From positions 2,456,501 through 2,520,500 of the forward strand of contig NZ_BAABBR010000001.1 of the NCBI RefSeq assembly GCF_039538065.1: a stretch of 64,000 nucleotides of DNA, given 5' to 3'. The stretch comes from Sphingomonas rosea (GTDB taxonomy: Bacteria; Pseudomonadota; Alphaproteobacteria; Sphingomonadales; Sphingomonadaceae). How positions within the stretch are numbered: position 1 is the stretch's first letter; each line of letters opens with the position of its first letter. The translations under genes were made by a program, and so were the position numbers. The notes under the pieces are model-generated. The model made no database searches and was not told the DNA's origin. It worked only from the letters and a program-made list of their open reading frames with translations. Below are positions 17,417 through 26,525 of this stretch, piece after piece.

Positions 17417-18328
17417 CTACCGTGCCAAAGCACGGCACCTGCCGCCGCCGCGGCGGCTGGCGAGTTCTTCGCTGGCTACCTTTTGCAGCGCCGCCGCCTG
17501 CTGGTCGCTCAAGCCGAGCTCGTCAGCGGCAACCTCGTCCTTGCCTAACGTCGTCGGATCGATTCCGGTGATGGCTCCGAACACCACCAAGGCTTCGAGA
17601 TAATAGCCGGCCACGCTGCCGTGATAATGGTCATAGGCCCACAAACCGAGCTGTCCGAAGGCAATGCCGTCGTAGGGATTGGGGTCGGCCACGCCGGACT
17701 CGAAAGCGCGGGTCCAGGCGGCACCGACGGGCAGCACCTGCTGAACCTGCGGAACGTCGCGGCAGACCTCCTCGCTGGCCTTTTGCAGGTCTCCCGCCAT
17801 GCTCGCGATCGTGGAGCCGGACCAGCGCGAGCCCGGCTTGTAGGTGAGATCGGCGCGGCTCCAGGTCGCCATCAGATCGATCTGGACCCTGGGATTGCGC
17901 CGGGTCAGCAGCTCGGACAGCCGCCTCGTGTCCTTCAGTGTCGTCGCCGGGTCGCCGGGCTTCTCGCGATTGAGGGTGCTGAATTCCTGCAGCACGACGA
18001 CATCCCAAGGCTTGTCGAACAGGCTGCGACGTTCGTCGTAATGGAAGCCGAGCGACTTGCCGCCCTGCGTCTCAAGGCTGACGACGTAGTTGAGGCCCGC
18101 CTGCTCGGTGAACGCCTTGAACAGCGCCGGCACGCCGCCGTAGCCGGCGCGGTTGAGATCCGTCACCGACGAGGCGCGCCAATTGCGTACGGCCGAGTGC
18201 GCCCCTTGCGTAAAACTGTTGCCGATGAACAGGATCGTTCGCGGCGGCGCTTCCGGTTTCGGAATTTTGGCGCCGGCCGGCGAGGCCAACAGCGCCGCCG
18301 CAACAAGAAGCACAGTCGCGAACTTCAT
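17417..18328 (-). CDS. SGNH/GDSL-like hydrolase, exported
   Basis: A 303-residue protein with a signal peptide (about 1-21, ending SPAGA). Block I of the SGNH fold is present: ILFIGNSFTQGAHSAV, where Ser in GNSFT is the nucleophile. DVVVLQEFSTLN provides the third block, and GLWAYDHYHGSVAGYY carries the Asp/His-type C-terminal pair. It should be a periplasmic or secreted esterase or deacetylase. ATG 18328 lies two bases past the stop of the TonB receptor gene, so it is translationally coupled and forms the third gene of a dctA - receptor - hydrolase operon. Substrate unknown; an ester whose acid part is a C4-dicarboxylate would fit the neighbours, but that is speculation. Confidence 0.72.
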   Translation of the reverse strand: MKFATVLLVAAALLASPAGAKIPKPEAPPRTILFIGNSFTQGAHSAVRNWRASSVTDLNRAGYGGVPALFKAFTEQAGLNYVVSLETQGGKSLGFHYDERRSLFDKPWDVVVLQEFSTLNREKPGDPATTLKDTRRLSELLTRRNPRVQIDLMATWSRADLTYKPGSRWSGSTIASMAGDLQKASEEVCRDVPQVQQVLPVGAAWTRAFESGVADPNPYDGIAFGQLGLWAYDHYHGSVAGYYLEALVVFGAITGIDPTTLGKDEVAADELGLSDQQAAALQKVASEELASRRGGGRCRALAR

Positions 18329-18330
18329 CC

Positions 18331-21300
18331 TCAAAGCTCCGTCGTCAGCGAGGTGTAGATGTAGCGGCCATAGGGATTGTAGAGCGAGCCCAGATAGCCC
18401 TCGGAGGTGAGCGGCGGCTTCTCGTCGGTGATGTTCCGCGCGCCGATCCGCCAGCGGACGCTCGCCCCTTCCTTGCGTTGAAGCAGACGGGCCTCGACGT
18501 AGAGGTTGGCGGTCAGCTGCGACTTCACCCGGTACGGATTACCATTGGCGTCGACGAAGCCGGTCTCATCGACCGCGCCCGTGTAGCGAAGGAAGCTGCC
18601 GACCCGGAAGCGGCCGAGCGACCAGCTCAGCGACGCGGTTCCGCGCCACTTCGGCCGACCATTGGCTTCGATCAGGTTTTGCGTCTCGGGCAAGGGCGTT
18701 CCCGCGTTGATCAGGCCCTGCGACCGGGCTGCGACGAGTGCCTCCACCGCATCTCCCGGCGGGCGCGAGAACTTGAGTAGCCGGGAGGCATTCACCGACA
18801 GGTCGAACCGACCGAACTTCGTCCGCGGGGTGGTCCAGTAGGCGCCGAAGTCGAGCCCCTGCACTGTCTGCGGTAGGAGGTTGATGAACTGGTCCCGCAC
18901 CGCCACGATCTGGCCGACCGGCGTGATGTTGGTCCCGGCAAAGGCTGCGATGTCGTCGGCATTGGCCGCCGCCCGGACCACATTGGGATTGGACGAACCT
19001 TGCAGGCGGAGGAGATAGTCGAGCGCGATCGCGGTGTCGTTGCCGAGGATCCCGACGATGCCTTTCTGTCGGATCGACCAATAGTCGACGGTAAAGGTCA
19101 TCTTCCCAAGGTCGCGCGGCAGGAACCGCGGCTCGAGCACCGTTCCGATATTGTAGTTGGTGCTGGTCTCGGGCTTGAGGTCCGGATTGCCCGACACCCG
19201 CCGCGAATAGCCGACATTGTTGCCACACGCGCCGAAGCTGGAGATGCGCCCGGTGCGAAGATCGGCTTCGCAGCGGACGAAGTCCTGGGTTGTGGACAGG
19301 CGGGCATATTCGACGGCGTTCACCTGCTCGAGGTTGGGCGCCCGGAAGCCCCGCGAGTAGGAGCCCCGCAGGCGAATGCCGTCGGCGAGGTCCCATGCAG
19401 CGGCGACCTTCGGCCGGGCGACGCCGCCGAAGTCGCTGTAGTGCTCGTAACGCCCGGCAAGCTGAAGATCGACGCGCCGGAAGGCCGGGATATTCATGTC
19501 TTCCGAAACGAGCGGCACCGCGAGCTCGGCATAGGCGGCGGCGACGGTGCGCTTGCCGTAGGTGTCGGGGTTGTCGCTGACCGCGGCCGCATCGCTGATC
19601 GTGACCTCGCCCGTCACGGCATCGACGAAGGGTGACGAGCCGTCGACCGCCGCATCGCGATCATCGCGCTGGGTCTCGCGGCGAACCTCGACGCCGAGCG
19701 CCAGCCCGACATTGCCCGCGGGAAGCGCGAACAGGCGCGATCGCGAGGCGCGCAGGTCCCACATCGCCAGCGTCGTCTTGGAACGCCGCTTGAGCTGGAA
19801 CCCGATCGCATCGAGGGCGACCTGGCTGCTGGGCGTGCAGTCGCCGTAGCTCGGCGTCGCGGTGCACCCGCCGTTGAACGGATTGTAAGCGTCTGGCGTG
19901 CTCAGCGCGAGGCTCTGCTGCAGTGCCGAACTGCGCACCGCGAAGGAGGAATCGGTCGCCTTGGCGTCCGAGTAGACGAAGGCGCTGTCCCAGCGGAACC
20001 CGAACGTCTCGCCCTTGATGCCGAGGAGCGCGCGGCGCTGCTCACCCGTGACGTTGACCCGCTGCGGACCGGCATCCACGAAGCGGTAATTGGTGAGTGT
20101 GACCGGCAGCCCGGCGGCCGGCACGTTGGTCAGGCCCGGAATACGGTTGGTGTTGGGCTGACCGTTAATCGTCGTCGGGCCGAACGGATTGTAATAGTTG
20201 CTGGCCGGGATCGTGATCTTGTTGAGGTTGATCACCGGTGGCTGGATGCGGGTGGTGTCCGAATAATAATAACCGAGCTCGCTGAAGAGGGTCAGCCCGT
20301 CGGTCAGTTCGTAATTACCCGACGCGAACGCATTGACCCGCTTCACCGCCGGCAAGACCGTGGTCCCGATCGCGGTGTCGTAGCGGACGTCGCGAAACGC
20401 GCCGCTGGTCGCGAGCGCGGTGTTGACCAGGCAGAGATCGGCGGTGAGCGCATAGGTGCAGCCACCGAATTGCACCGGCCGCACCGTGAAGGAGCCTGCG
20501 GCGGAGGTGAGGTTGGTCGTCCCGCGCCGCGGACGCCCGCCCGTGACCGGCACCTGCAGCGCTGGATAGACGCCGCGCGTCGCACGCGCATCGGGAGCGG
20601 TCAGGCCGGCGAAGTTCGGATCGTCGGCGAACAGCGAGCGCAGGTCGGCGGAGGCGGTGAAATCCTGGTCTTCGGCGCGGAGGGCCTCGCGCTGGGTATA
20701 TTCGATCGAGACGGTGACGTTGCCGCGGCTGAAGTTCTTGCCGAACAGGCCGCCCGCCTGGAATTCGCGCAGGTGCGTGCCTTCGGCGCCGCCATATTGC
20801 GCCTCGAGGCGCAAGCCGTCGTAATTGGTCTTGAGCACCGTGTTGACCACGCCCGCGACCGCGTCGGAGCCGTAGAGCGCCGCCGCACCATCCAGCAGGA
20901 CTTCGAGCCGGTTGAGGCCGAGGGTCGGGATGGCATTGCTGTTGTAGCTTAGGACCGGAACGGTGCCGGTGTCGGACAGGCCCTGGCTTGCCGGGTGCGT
21001 GACGACGCGCCGTCCGTTCAGCAGCACCAGCGTATTGCCGACGCCGAGCGAACGCAGGTTGACCGAGCCGACGTCGCCGCGCGCGGCATTGCTGGTCTGC
21101 GCATTGTTGCCGGGATTGAAGGTGACGTCGCCCATCTGCGGAATGGCGCGGATGAGCTCATCGCCGCTGACCGCGCCGATGGCGTCGAGCTTGTCCTCGT
21201 TGACCACGACGACGGGCAAGGCCTCGGTGACGCGCGCGCCGACGATGCGGGTGCCGACGACGACGATGTCCTTGGCGGGCTCCTCCCCGTCGGTTGCGGG

Positions 21301-21477
21301 CACCGCCGGATCCACTTGCCCTGTCGGGGTAACGACGGATTCTTCCTCCTCCTTCGGTGCCGGTGGAGCCGGCTGCGCGACCGGCGCCGGTTGCGCCGTG
21401 ACGGCCACGGCTTGCGCCGCGAGCGGGCTCGACGCCGTGCCGAATACCGTAGTCAGCAGCAGAAGCTTGTAGGACAT
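18331..21477 (-). CDS. TonB-dependent receptor, linked to dctA
   Basis: A 1048-residue outer-membrane receptor. It has a signal peptide (SSPLAAQA), an unusual proline/glutamate-rich linker of about 45 residues, a TonB box-like DIVVVGTRI, and a plug domain with NLRSLGVGNTLVLLNGRR and the LEVLLDGAAALYGSDAVAGV signature. A beta-barrel with PDLKPETSTNYNIG follows. The C-terminus is SLTTEL, lacking the usual terminal Phe. ATG 21477 has GGGGAGGAGAA upstream and lies 16 bp after the dctA stop. The operon context suggests uptake of a substrate that yields C4-dicarboxylate; siderophore or oligosaccharide import is not excluded. Confidence 0.92.
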   Translation of the reverse strand: MSYKLLLLTTVFGTASSPLAAQAVAVTAQPAPVAQPAPPAPKEEEESVVTPTGQVDPAVPATDGEEPAKDIVVVGTRIVGARVTEALPVVVVNEDKLDAIGAVSGDELIRAIPQMGDVTFNPGNNAQTSNAARGDVGSVNLRSLGVGNTLVLLNGRRVVTHPASQGLSDTGTVPVLSYNSNAIPTLGLNRLEVLLDGAAALYGSDAVAGVVNTVLKTNYDGLRLEAQYGGAEGTHLREFQAGGLFGKNFSRGNVTVSIEYTQREALRAEDQDFTASADLRSLFADDPNFAGLTAPDARATRGVYPALQVPVTGGRPRRGTTNLTSAAGSFTVRPVQFGGCTYALTADLCLVNTALATSGAFRDVRYDTAIGTTVLPAVKRVNAFASGNYELTDGLTLFSELGYYYSDTTRIQPPVINLNKITIPASNYYNPFGPTTINGQPNTNRIPGLTNVPAAGLPVTLTNYRFVDAGPQRVNVTGEQRRALLGIKGETFGFRWDSAFVYSDAKATDSSFAVRSSALQQSLALSTPDAYNPFNGGCTATPSYGDCTPSSQVALDAIGFQLKRRSKTTLAMWDLRASRSRLFALPAGNVGLALGVEVRRETQRDDRDAAVDGSSPFVDAVTGEVTISDAAAVSDNPDTYGKRTVAAAYAELAVPLVSEDMNIPAFRRVDLQLAGRYEHYSDFGGVARPKVAAAWDLADGIRLRGSYSRGFRAPNLEQVNAVEYARLSTTQDFVRCEADLRTGRISSFGACGNNVGYSRRVSGNPDLKPETSTNYNIGTVLEPRFLPRDLGKMTFTVDYWSIRQKGIVGILGNDTAIALDYLLRLQGSSNPNVVRAAANADDIAAFAGTNITPVGQIVAVRDQFINLLPQTVQGLDFGAYWTTPRTKFGRFDLSVNASRLLKFSRPPGDAVEALVAARSQGLINAGTPLPETQNLIEANGRPKWRGTASLSWSLGRFRVGSFLRYTGAVDETGFVDANGNPYRVKSQLTANLYVEARLLQRKEGASVRWRIGARNITDEKPPLTSEGYLGSLYNPYGRYIYTSLTTEL

Positions 21478-21493
21478 AGGTTCTCCTCCCCGT

Positions 21494-22795
21494 TCAATCT
21501 TGCGGTGCGACACCCAGGGCCTGGATGTCGCTTTCGATTTCCTGTCGTGCGGCCGACGTGCCGCGCGGGGCGGCACCCGCATGACCGTCGAGCGCGGCGG
21601 CGAGCTGCTCGCGGTCGAGCGCACCGTCCCAGCGCGCGACGACCACCGTGGCCACCGCATTGCCGATGAAATTGGTGAGGCTTCGGCACTCGCTCATGAA
21701 GCGGTCGATGCCGAGGATCAGCGCCATGCCGGCGACCGGGACCGAAGGCACGATCGACAAGGTGGCGGCCAGCGTGATGAAGCCCGCGCCGGTCACCCCG
21801 GCCGCGCCCTTGGAGCTAAGCATCGCCACCAGCAGCAGCGCGATCTGGTCGCCGAGCGAAAGGTCGACATTGGTCGCCTGCGCGATGAACAGCGCCGCCA
21901 GCGTCATGTAGATGTTGGTGCCGTCGAGGTTGAAGGAATAGCCGGTCGGCACGACCAGCCCGACGACGCTGCGTGAACAGCCCGCCCGCTCCATCTTGTC
22001 GATCAGCGCGGGAAGTGCCGCCTCGGACGAACTGGTGCCGAGAACCAGCAGAAGCTCGGCGCGAAGATAGCGGATGAGCTTCCACAGCGAAAAGCCGGTG
22101 AAGCGCGCGACGAGGCCGAGCACCACCACGACGAAAAGGAAGCTCGTCAGGTAGAAGGTGGCGAGGAGCTTGCCGAGGTTGGCGAGCGTCCCGATGCCGT
22201 AGGCGCCGATGGTGAAGGCGATGGCGCCGAACGCCCCGATCGGCGCGGCGCGCATCAGGATGCCGACGAGCCGGAAGACGACGAGGCTGAGCCGCTCGAG
22301 CAGGTCGGTGACGGGCCTCGCGGGCTCGCCGACCAGCGCCAGCGCGATGCCGAACAGGATGGCGACGAACAGGGTCTGGAGGATCGATCCCTCGGTCAGC
22401 GCCGAGACCATCGTCGTAGGGATGACGGCAAGCAGGAAGGCGGTGATGCTGCTCTCGTGCGCTTTCTCGGTGTAGGTCGCGATGGCGCCCTGGTCGAGGC
22501 TGGCGGGATCGATGTTCATCCCCGCGCCCGGCTGGACAACGTTGGCGACGATCAGGCCGATGATCAGCGCGAGAGTCGAGAAGAAGAGGAAGTAGGCGAA
22601 GGCCTTGCCAGCGACGCGGCCGACCGCGGCCATCTCCTTCATCCCCGCAATCCCGGTGACGAGGGTCAGGAAGATGACCGGCGCGATGATCATCTTCACG
22701 AGTTTGATGAAGCCGTCGCCGAGTGGTTTCAGCGCTTCGCCCGTCTCGGGCCAGTAATGGCCGACGATCACGCCGAGCGCGATCGCAACCAGCAC
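21494..22795 (-). CDS. dctA: C4-dicarboxylate transporter DctA
   Basis: A DAACS-family inner-membrane symporter for succinate, fumarate and malate. Visible hallmarks are the serine-rich loop [13 protein letters not shown], the [19 protein letters not shown] stretch that forms the cation/substrate site, and several hydrophobic helices. The only canonical start is GTG 22795, giving 433 residues. The same frame continues upstream as [12 protein letters not shown], matching the conserved DctA N-terminus (typically LYFQVL), but no ATG, GTG or TTG occurs before the stop at 22901. A good GAGGAGGA lies near 22873-22880, so initiation at an ATC codon (22870, 22867 or 22858) is possible. The gene is divergent from dctB-dctD and leads an operon with a TonB receptor and SGNH hydrolase. 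Confidence 0.9.
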   Translation of the reverse strand: MLVAIALGVIVGHYWPETGEALKPLGDGFIKLVKMIIAPVIFLTLVTGIAGMKEMAAVGRVAGKAFAYFLFFSTLALIIGLIVANVVQPGAGMNIDPASLDQGAIATYTEKAHESSITAFLLAVIPTTMVSALTEGSILQTLFVAILFGIALALVGEPARPVTDLLERLSLVVFRLVGILMRAAPIGAFGAIAFTIGAYGIGTLANLGKLLATFYLTSFLFVVVVLGLVARFTGFSLWKLIRYLRAELLLVLGTSSSEAALPALIDKMERAGCSRSVVGLVVPTGYSFNLDGTNIYMTLAALFIAQATNVDLSLGDQIALLLVAMLSSKGAAGVTGAGFITLAATLSIVPSVPVAGMALILGIDRFMSECRSLTNFIGNAVATVVVARWDGALDREQLAAALDGHAGAAPRGTSAARQEIESDIQALGVAPQD

Positions 22796-22917
22796 CTGGA
22801 AATAGAGGTGCCGATAGAATGGCCGATGCTCCGCCGCTGCCGGCGATGGCTCCGCGATGGTAACGATGATGTCCTCCTCGAGGCGGACGCGGAATACTTG
22901 TCAGCGGCCGCCGCCCG

Positions 22918-22933
22918 TGCATCCTAGCCGCCG
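22918..22933 (-). promoter_or_regulatory. Possible -24/-12 (sigma-54) promoter of dctA
   Basis: On the minus strand CGGCGG-CTAGG-ATGCA has GG and GC at the exact -24/-12 spacing; the match to TGGCAC-N5-TTGCA is partial. Predicted start is near 22906, about 30 bases before the GAGGAGGA ribosome site. The adjacent DctD lacks the GAFTGA motif needed for sigma-54, which lowers confidence. Confidence 0.3.
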
Positions 22934-23026
22934 CGGAAGGCGGCACCATGCGAACGAGAAAATCACCCTAAATGTCTGATTTCACGGTCTTTCGAGATTA
23001 TCGGCCCTTGATTGCCACCCGAAAAC

Positions 23027-23044
23027 TGTGCGGTTTGCCGCGCA
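23027..23044. promoter_or_regulatory. Candidate DctD-type binding site, imperfect copy
   Basis: TGTGCGGTTTGCCGCGCA matches the neighbouring perfect palindrome in both half-sites except for one base, differing mainly in the centre. Centre-to-centre distance to the other copy is 32 bp, about three helical turns. Confidence 0.55.
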
Positions 23045-23058
23045 TTCCCGCGACCCGA

Positions 23059-23076
23059 TGTGCGGAAATCCGCACA
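23059..23076. promoter_or_regulatory. Candidate DctD-type binding site, perfect palindrome
   Basis: TGTGCGGAAATCCGCACA is a perfect dyad with AA at its centre and, as I recall, closely resembles the tandem DctD sites found upstream of rhizobial dctA. It lies between dctA and dctB and ends six bases before the preferred dctB start, so it could also repress dctB. Confidence 0.65.
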
Positions 23077-23081
23077 AAGTG

Positions 23082-24857
23082 ATGTCGCGTTCGCGGCGAG
23101 TCGTGGTGGCGCTTACAGGGATCATCGTCCTGCTCCTCGCGCTCGCCTTCGTCGCGGCCGATCGATGGAGCAGCATCACCGCTCGCGAGAATGCCGAGAT
23201 CGCGGCCCGGGCAGCCGCGCGCGCCAACCAGGGACTGCTGGTCAGCGAGCTTCAGAAATTCCGCCTGTTGCCGCTGGTTCTTTCCGAATTCCCGGACGTG
23301 GCGGAGGTGCTTGCCAACCGCAATCCGCAGGCGGCCGCCCACCTTAACGGACAGCTCGAACTGCTAGCCGAACGGACGGACGCCGCCGTGATCTACCTGA
23401 TCGGCAGCGACGGCGTGACCCGTTCCGCAAGCAACTGGCGCCTCCCGACGAGCTTCGTGGGCCAGAACTATGGCTTCCGTCCCTACTTTCGCGGCGCCAT
23501 GCGCGAAGGGGCGTCGGAGCTGTTCGCCCTCGGCACGGTCAGCGGCCGTCCTGGCCTTTATCTCGCAAGGCGGGTCGATCAGGGAGGCCGGGCGCTCGGG
23601 ACCATCGTCGTGAAGGTCGAATTCAGTCGGCTCGAGCGGGCCTGGGGCGCCAATGGCAGCATCGGGCTCGTCACCGACCCCCATGGAGTGATCCTGGTCA
23701 CCAGTCGGCCCGAATGGCGCTTCCAGGCCACCACGCCCCTCTCCCGCCAGGCACTCGACGATGCGGTCCGCACCCTTCAATTCGGCCCCTCCCCGCCCGC
23801 GCGGGCGCCGCTCACCTTGTCCGGATCGGAAGCCATCGTGGGTGCGGGCCAGGAGCAGGAGCGTTACGTCGCGGCCGCACTCCCGGCCCCGATCGGTGGC
23901 GGCCGGCTGACCGCCATGGTCGCGCTCCAGCCCTTCCTCGACGATGCTCGCCGCGTCGCCATGCTATGGGCGTTGGCGATCCTACTCGTCCTCGGGGCCA
24001 CCATCGCCTTCCTCCTGCGGCAGTGGGATCGTCAGCGCCTTCTTCTCGAGTCGCGCGCGATGCTTTCGCTCGAGGTCGAACGTCAGACCGCCGAGCTGCG
24101 CGATACGAACGATCGCTTGCTGATCGAGTCGCAGGAGCGTGAGGAGGCCACGAACAAATATGTGGCGGCGCGAGAGGACCTGGCCCGCGCGAACCGGCTC
24201 GGAACCCTGGGCCAGATCACCGCCGGCGTCGCCCACGAGATCAACCAGCCGGTGGCAGCGATCCGGACCTTCGCCGAAAATTCCACGAAGCTCATCATCC
24301 GCGGTCGCGCCGACGACGCGCAGCTCAATCTCGAGCGGATCGTCGGCCTGACCGAGCGCATTGCCTCGATCACGTCGGAACTGCGCAGCTTCACTCGGCG
24401 CAAGACGCCGGTCCCGGTGCAGGCGACGCTCGGATCGATTATGGAGGGCGCCTTGCTGCTACTCGGCGCCAAGGCCTCGTCCCAGATCGAACTCGCGGTG
24501 TCCGACGTGGATCGCCAGCGGGTCCTGGTCGGCGACCGCGTGCGGCTCGAACAGGTGCTCATCAACCTTCTGCGCAACGCGCTCGACGCGGTCGGCAAGC
24601 GCCCCGGTTCGATCCGCCTTGCCGCGCACGCTGATGGCGAGCAAATGCTGATCACCATCGCCGATCAGGGGCCCGGGATCGATCCCGCCATTCGCGAGCG
24701 CCTGTTCACGCCCTTCGAAACCGCCAAGAGCGGCGGCCTCGGCCTCGGTCTCGCCATCGCCCGCGACATCGCCCGCGAATTCGACGGAGACCTTTGGCTC
24801 GATCCGGCGGAAGGTGCAGGCGCGACCTTCGTCGTCGCGCTAAGGATCGCCCGATGA
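23082..24857 (+). CDS. dctB: Sensor histidine kinase DctB (C4-dicarboxylate sensing)
   Basis: A 591-residue membrane kinase. Helix 1 (about 7-26) and helix 2 (about 295-315) enclose a periplasmic double-PAS-type sensor with SDGVTRSASNW and GQNYGFRPYF, features of DctB ligand domains. A coiled coil leads to the H-box GVAHEINQPVAAIRT (His385). NLLRNALDAVG is the N-box, and DQGPGID and GGLGLGLAIARDI are the ATP-binding boxes. It should autophosphorylate in response to dicarboxylates and pass phosphate to the DctD encoded next (ATGA overlap). ATG 23082 is chosen because the upstream frame crosses the perfect DctD-type palindrome. Confidence 0.9.
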   Translation: MSRSRRVVVALTGIIVLLLALAFVAADRWSSITARENAEIAARAAARANQGLLVSELQKFRLLPLVLSEFPDVAEVLANRNPQAAAHLNGQLELLAERTDAAVIYLIGSDGVTRSASNWRLPTSFVGQNYGFRPYFRGAMREGASELFALGTVSGRPGLYLARRVDQGGRALGTIVVKVEFSRLERAWGANGSIGLVTDPHGVILVTSRPEWRFQATTPLSRQALDDAVRTLQFGPSPPARAPLTLSGSEAIVGAGQEQERYVAAALPAPIGGGRLTAMVALQPFLDDARRVAMLWALAILLVLGATIAFLLRQWDRQRLLLESRAMLSLEVERQTAELRDTNDRLLIESQEREEATNKYVAAREDLARANRLGTLGQITAGVAHEINQPVAAIRTFAENSTKLIIRGRADDAQLNLERIVGLTERIASITSELRSFTRRKTPVPVQATLGSIMEGALLLLGAKASSQIELAVSDVDRQRVLVGDRVRLEQVLINLLRNALDAVGKRPGSIRLAAHADGEQMLITIADQGPGIDPAIRERLFTPFETAKSGGLGLGLAIARDIAREFDGDLWLDPAEGAGATFVVALRIAR

Positions 24858-26206
24858 CCACGCCGACCGTGCTGTTCTCCGAGGATGACGACGCGCTTCG
24901 CTTCGCCACCGCGCAGGCGCTCGAACTGGCCGGCTTTACGGTCCAGTCCTTCAACCGTGCCGAGGCCCTCCTCGCCAGCATTACGGGCGTGTTCGACGGC
25001 GTGATCGTCTCCGACATCCGGATGCCGGGAATGGACGGTTTGGAACTGCTGGCAGCCGTGCGCAGCATCGACCCCGGTATCCCGCTGATCCTCGTTACAG
25101 GGCATGGCGACGTCCCGCTCGCGGTGAAGGCGCTGAAGGATGGCGCCTATGATTTCCTGAGCAAGCCGTTTGCGATCGATCACCTCACTTCCTCGGTGGA
25201 GCGCGCGATCGAACACCGCACTCTTCAAATCGAAAACCGACGCCTTCGCGCGGCAGCCGATCTTGGCGATGCACGCGATCCCTTGCTCGGAACAAGCATC
25301 GCCATGGCACGGCTCCGAGCCTCCATACGGCAGCTGGCGGCAGCCGACGTCGACGTGCTGATCGAAGGCGAGACCGGCGTCGGCAAGGAAGTCGTCGCAG
25401 CGCAGATCCATCGCTTCAGCAAACGCGCCGGGCGGCCCTTCATCGCGGTAAATTGTGCGGCGTGGGTCGACAGCAGCTTCGAGGTCGAACTCTTCGGCCA
25501 CGCCAGCGAGGCGGTGGCTCACCATCGCTCGGCACGGCGCGGAATGATCGCCGCGTCGAGCGGAGGCACCCTCCTGCTCGACGAGATCGACAGCCTCCCG
25601 CTCGCGATGCAGGCTCGGTTGCTCCGGGTGATCGAGGAACGGGAAGTTCAGCCGCTGGGTGCCGAGCGTCCCGAAGCCGTGAATCTTCGCGTCATCGCGA
25701 CCAGCAAGTCCGATCTCGAGCAGGCCGCGCGGGCTGGCACCTTCCGCCTGGATTTGGTTCATCGATTGGCGACCACTCGCCTCCGCGTCCCGGCGTTGCG
25801 GGAGCGCGGCGACGACATCCGCTTGCTATTCGACGTCTTCGTCGAAGAAGCGAAAGAGCAATTCGGTAAGCCGGATTTCGCGGTGCCGGCGGAGCATCTT
25901 GCTTCGCTCCGACTGCACGATTGGCCAGGGAATATTCGTGAGCTTCGAAATCGCGCATTCGCGCTCGTCTTGCATGATGGCGAGAACGGTGGCGCTCAAG
26001 AAGAGGCCGCAGACGACCTTAAGAGCCGTGTGGCTTTGTATGAGGCTGCGCTGATCAAGGAGGCGTTGCTTCGAAGCGATGGACGAGTCGGCGAAGCGAT
26101 CAAGCGCTTGGGCCTTCCGAGGAAGACCTTCTACGACAAGGTGAGCAGGCTCGGTATCGACATTACCGCGCTCCGACGTCCCGATCTTAAAGAGCCGATG
26201 CGATGA
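24854..26206 (+). CDS. dctD: DctD-like response regulator, sigma-54-activator family, GAFTGA loop degenerate
   Basis: A 450-residue NtrC-type regulator. The receiver domain has Asp54 (VSDIRMPGMDG) and the KPF lysine; the AAA+ domain has Walker A GETGVGKE (172-179) and Walker B LLLDEID (240-246); the Fis-type helix-turn-helix is near the C-terminus (GEAIKRLGLPRKTFYDKV). The loop that should read GAFTGA reads EAVAHH (219-224), so contact with sigma-54 is unlikely. It may activate through sigma-70 or act as a repressor. It overlaps dctB by four bases and is expected to bind the palindromes at 23027-23076. Naming follows dctB and dctA context. Confidence 0.88.
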   Translation: MTTPTVLFSEDDDALRFATAQALELAGFTVQSFNRAEALLASITGVFDGVIVSDIRMPGMDGLELLAAVRSIDPGIPLILVTGHGDVPLAVKALKDGAYDFLSKPFAIDHLTSSVERAIEHRTLQIENRRLRAAADLGDARDPLLGTSIAMARLRASIRQLAAADVDVLIEGETGVGKEVVAAQIHRFSKRAGRPFIAVNCAAWVDSSFEVELFGHASEAVAHHRSARRGMIAASSGGTLLLDEIDSLPLAMQARLLRVIEEREVQPLGAERPEAVNLRVIATSKSDLEQAARAGTFRLDLVHRLATTRLRVPALRERGDDIRLLFDVFVEEAKEQFGKPDFAVPAEHLASLRLHDWPGNIRELRNRAFALVLHDGENGGAQEEAADDLKSRVALYEAALIKEALLRSDGRVGEAIKRLGLPRKTFYDKVSRLGIDITALRRPDLKEPMR

Positions 26207-26525
26207 TAGTCTCAGGAATCGTCTTGCGGTCTGCAATGCCGGTTGCGGCCGCTCCGCTCGCCAGCATCAAGTGCCAGTCAGGCGGGGCCGACCTCAGCTT
26301 CCGCGGACCTCAGTGGCCTAGTCGTATCGAAATTTTCCAATGATCTGAGTGCCCACCATATTCATGCCGGGCGCGCCACCGACCTTCATGTCCTTGGGCC
26401 GTAAGTGGCGGGGCGTGGCGCTGCGGGTTTCGGCCAAACCCTGACGCGGCATCTTTTCCCGAAGCGACCGGAACGGCGGCATCAGCCACTTCGTTGACGC
26501 TGCACCGCTTTCGAAGGACGCTGAC
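26207..26525. other. Intergenic interval with dispersed repeat B
   Basis: About 320 bases between dctD and the catalase gene, both on the plus strand. It contains copy B of the 73-nt repeat (26308-26380). AAGGA at the 3' end is the catalase ribosome binding site. A minus-strand frame ending at 26318 with MNMVGTQIIGKF near its C-terminus may be the remnant of a gene; it has no other support. Confidence 0.45.
26308..26380 (-). repeat. Dispersed 73-nt repeat, copy B
   Basis: The second copy of the repeat at 12219-12291 (59 of 73 identities, no gaps, counted by eye). Its minus-strand frame reads GAPGMNMVGTQIIGKFRYD before a stop; copy A reads GAPGIYMMGIQIIWKSRFS, so the repeat may derive from a coding 3' end. 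Confidence 0.6.
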
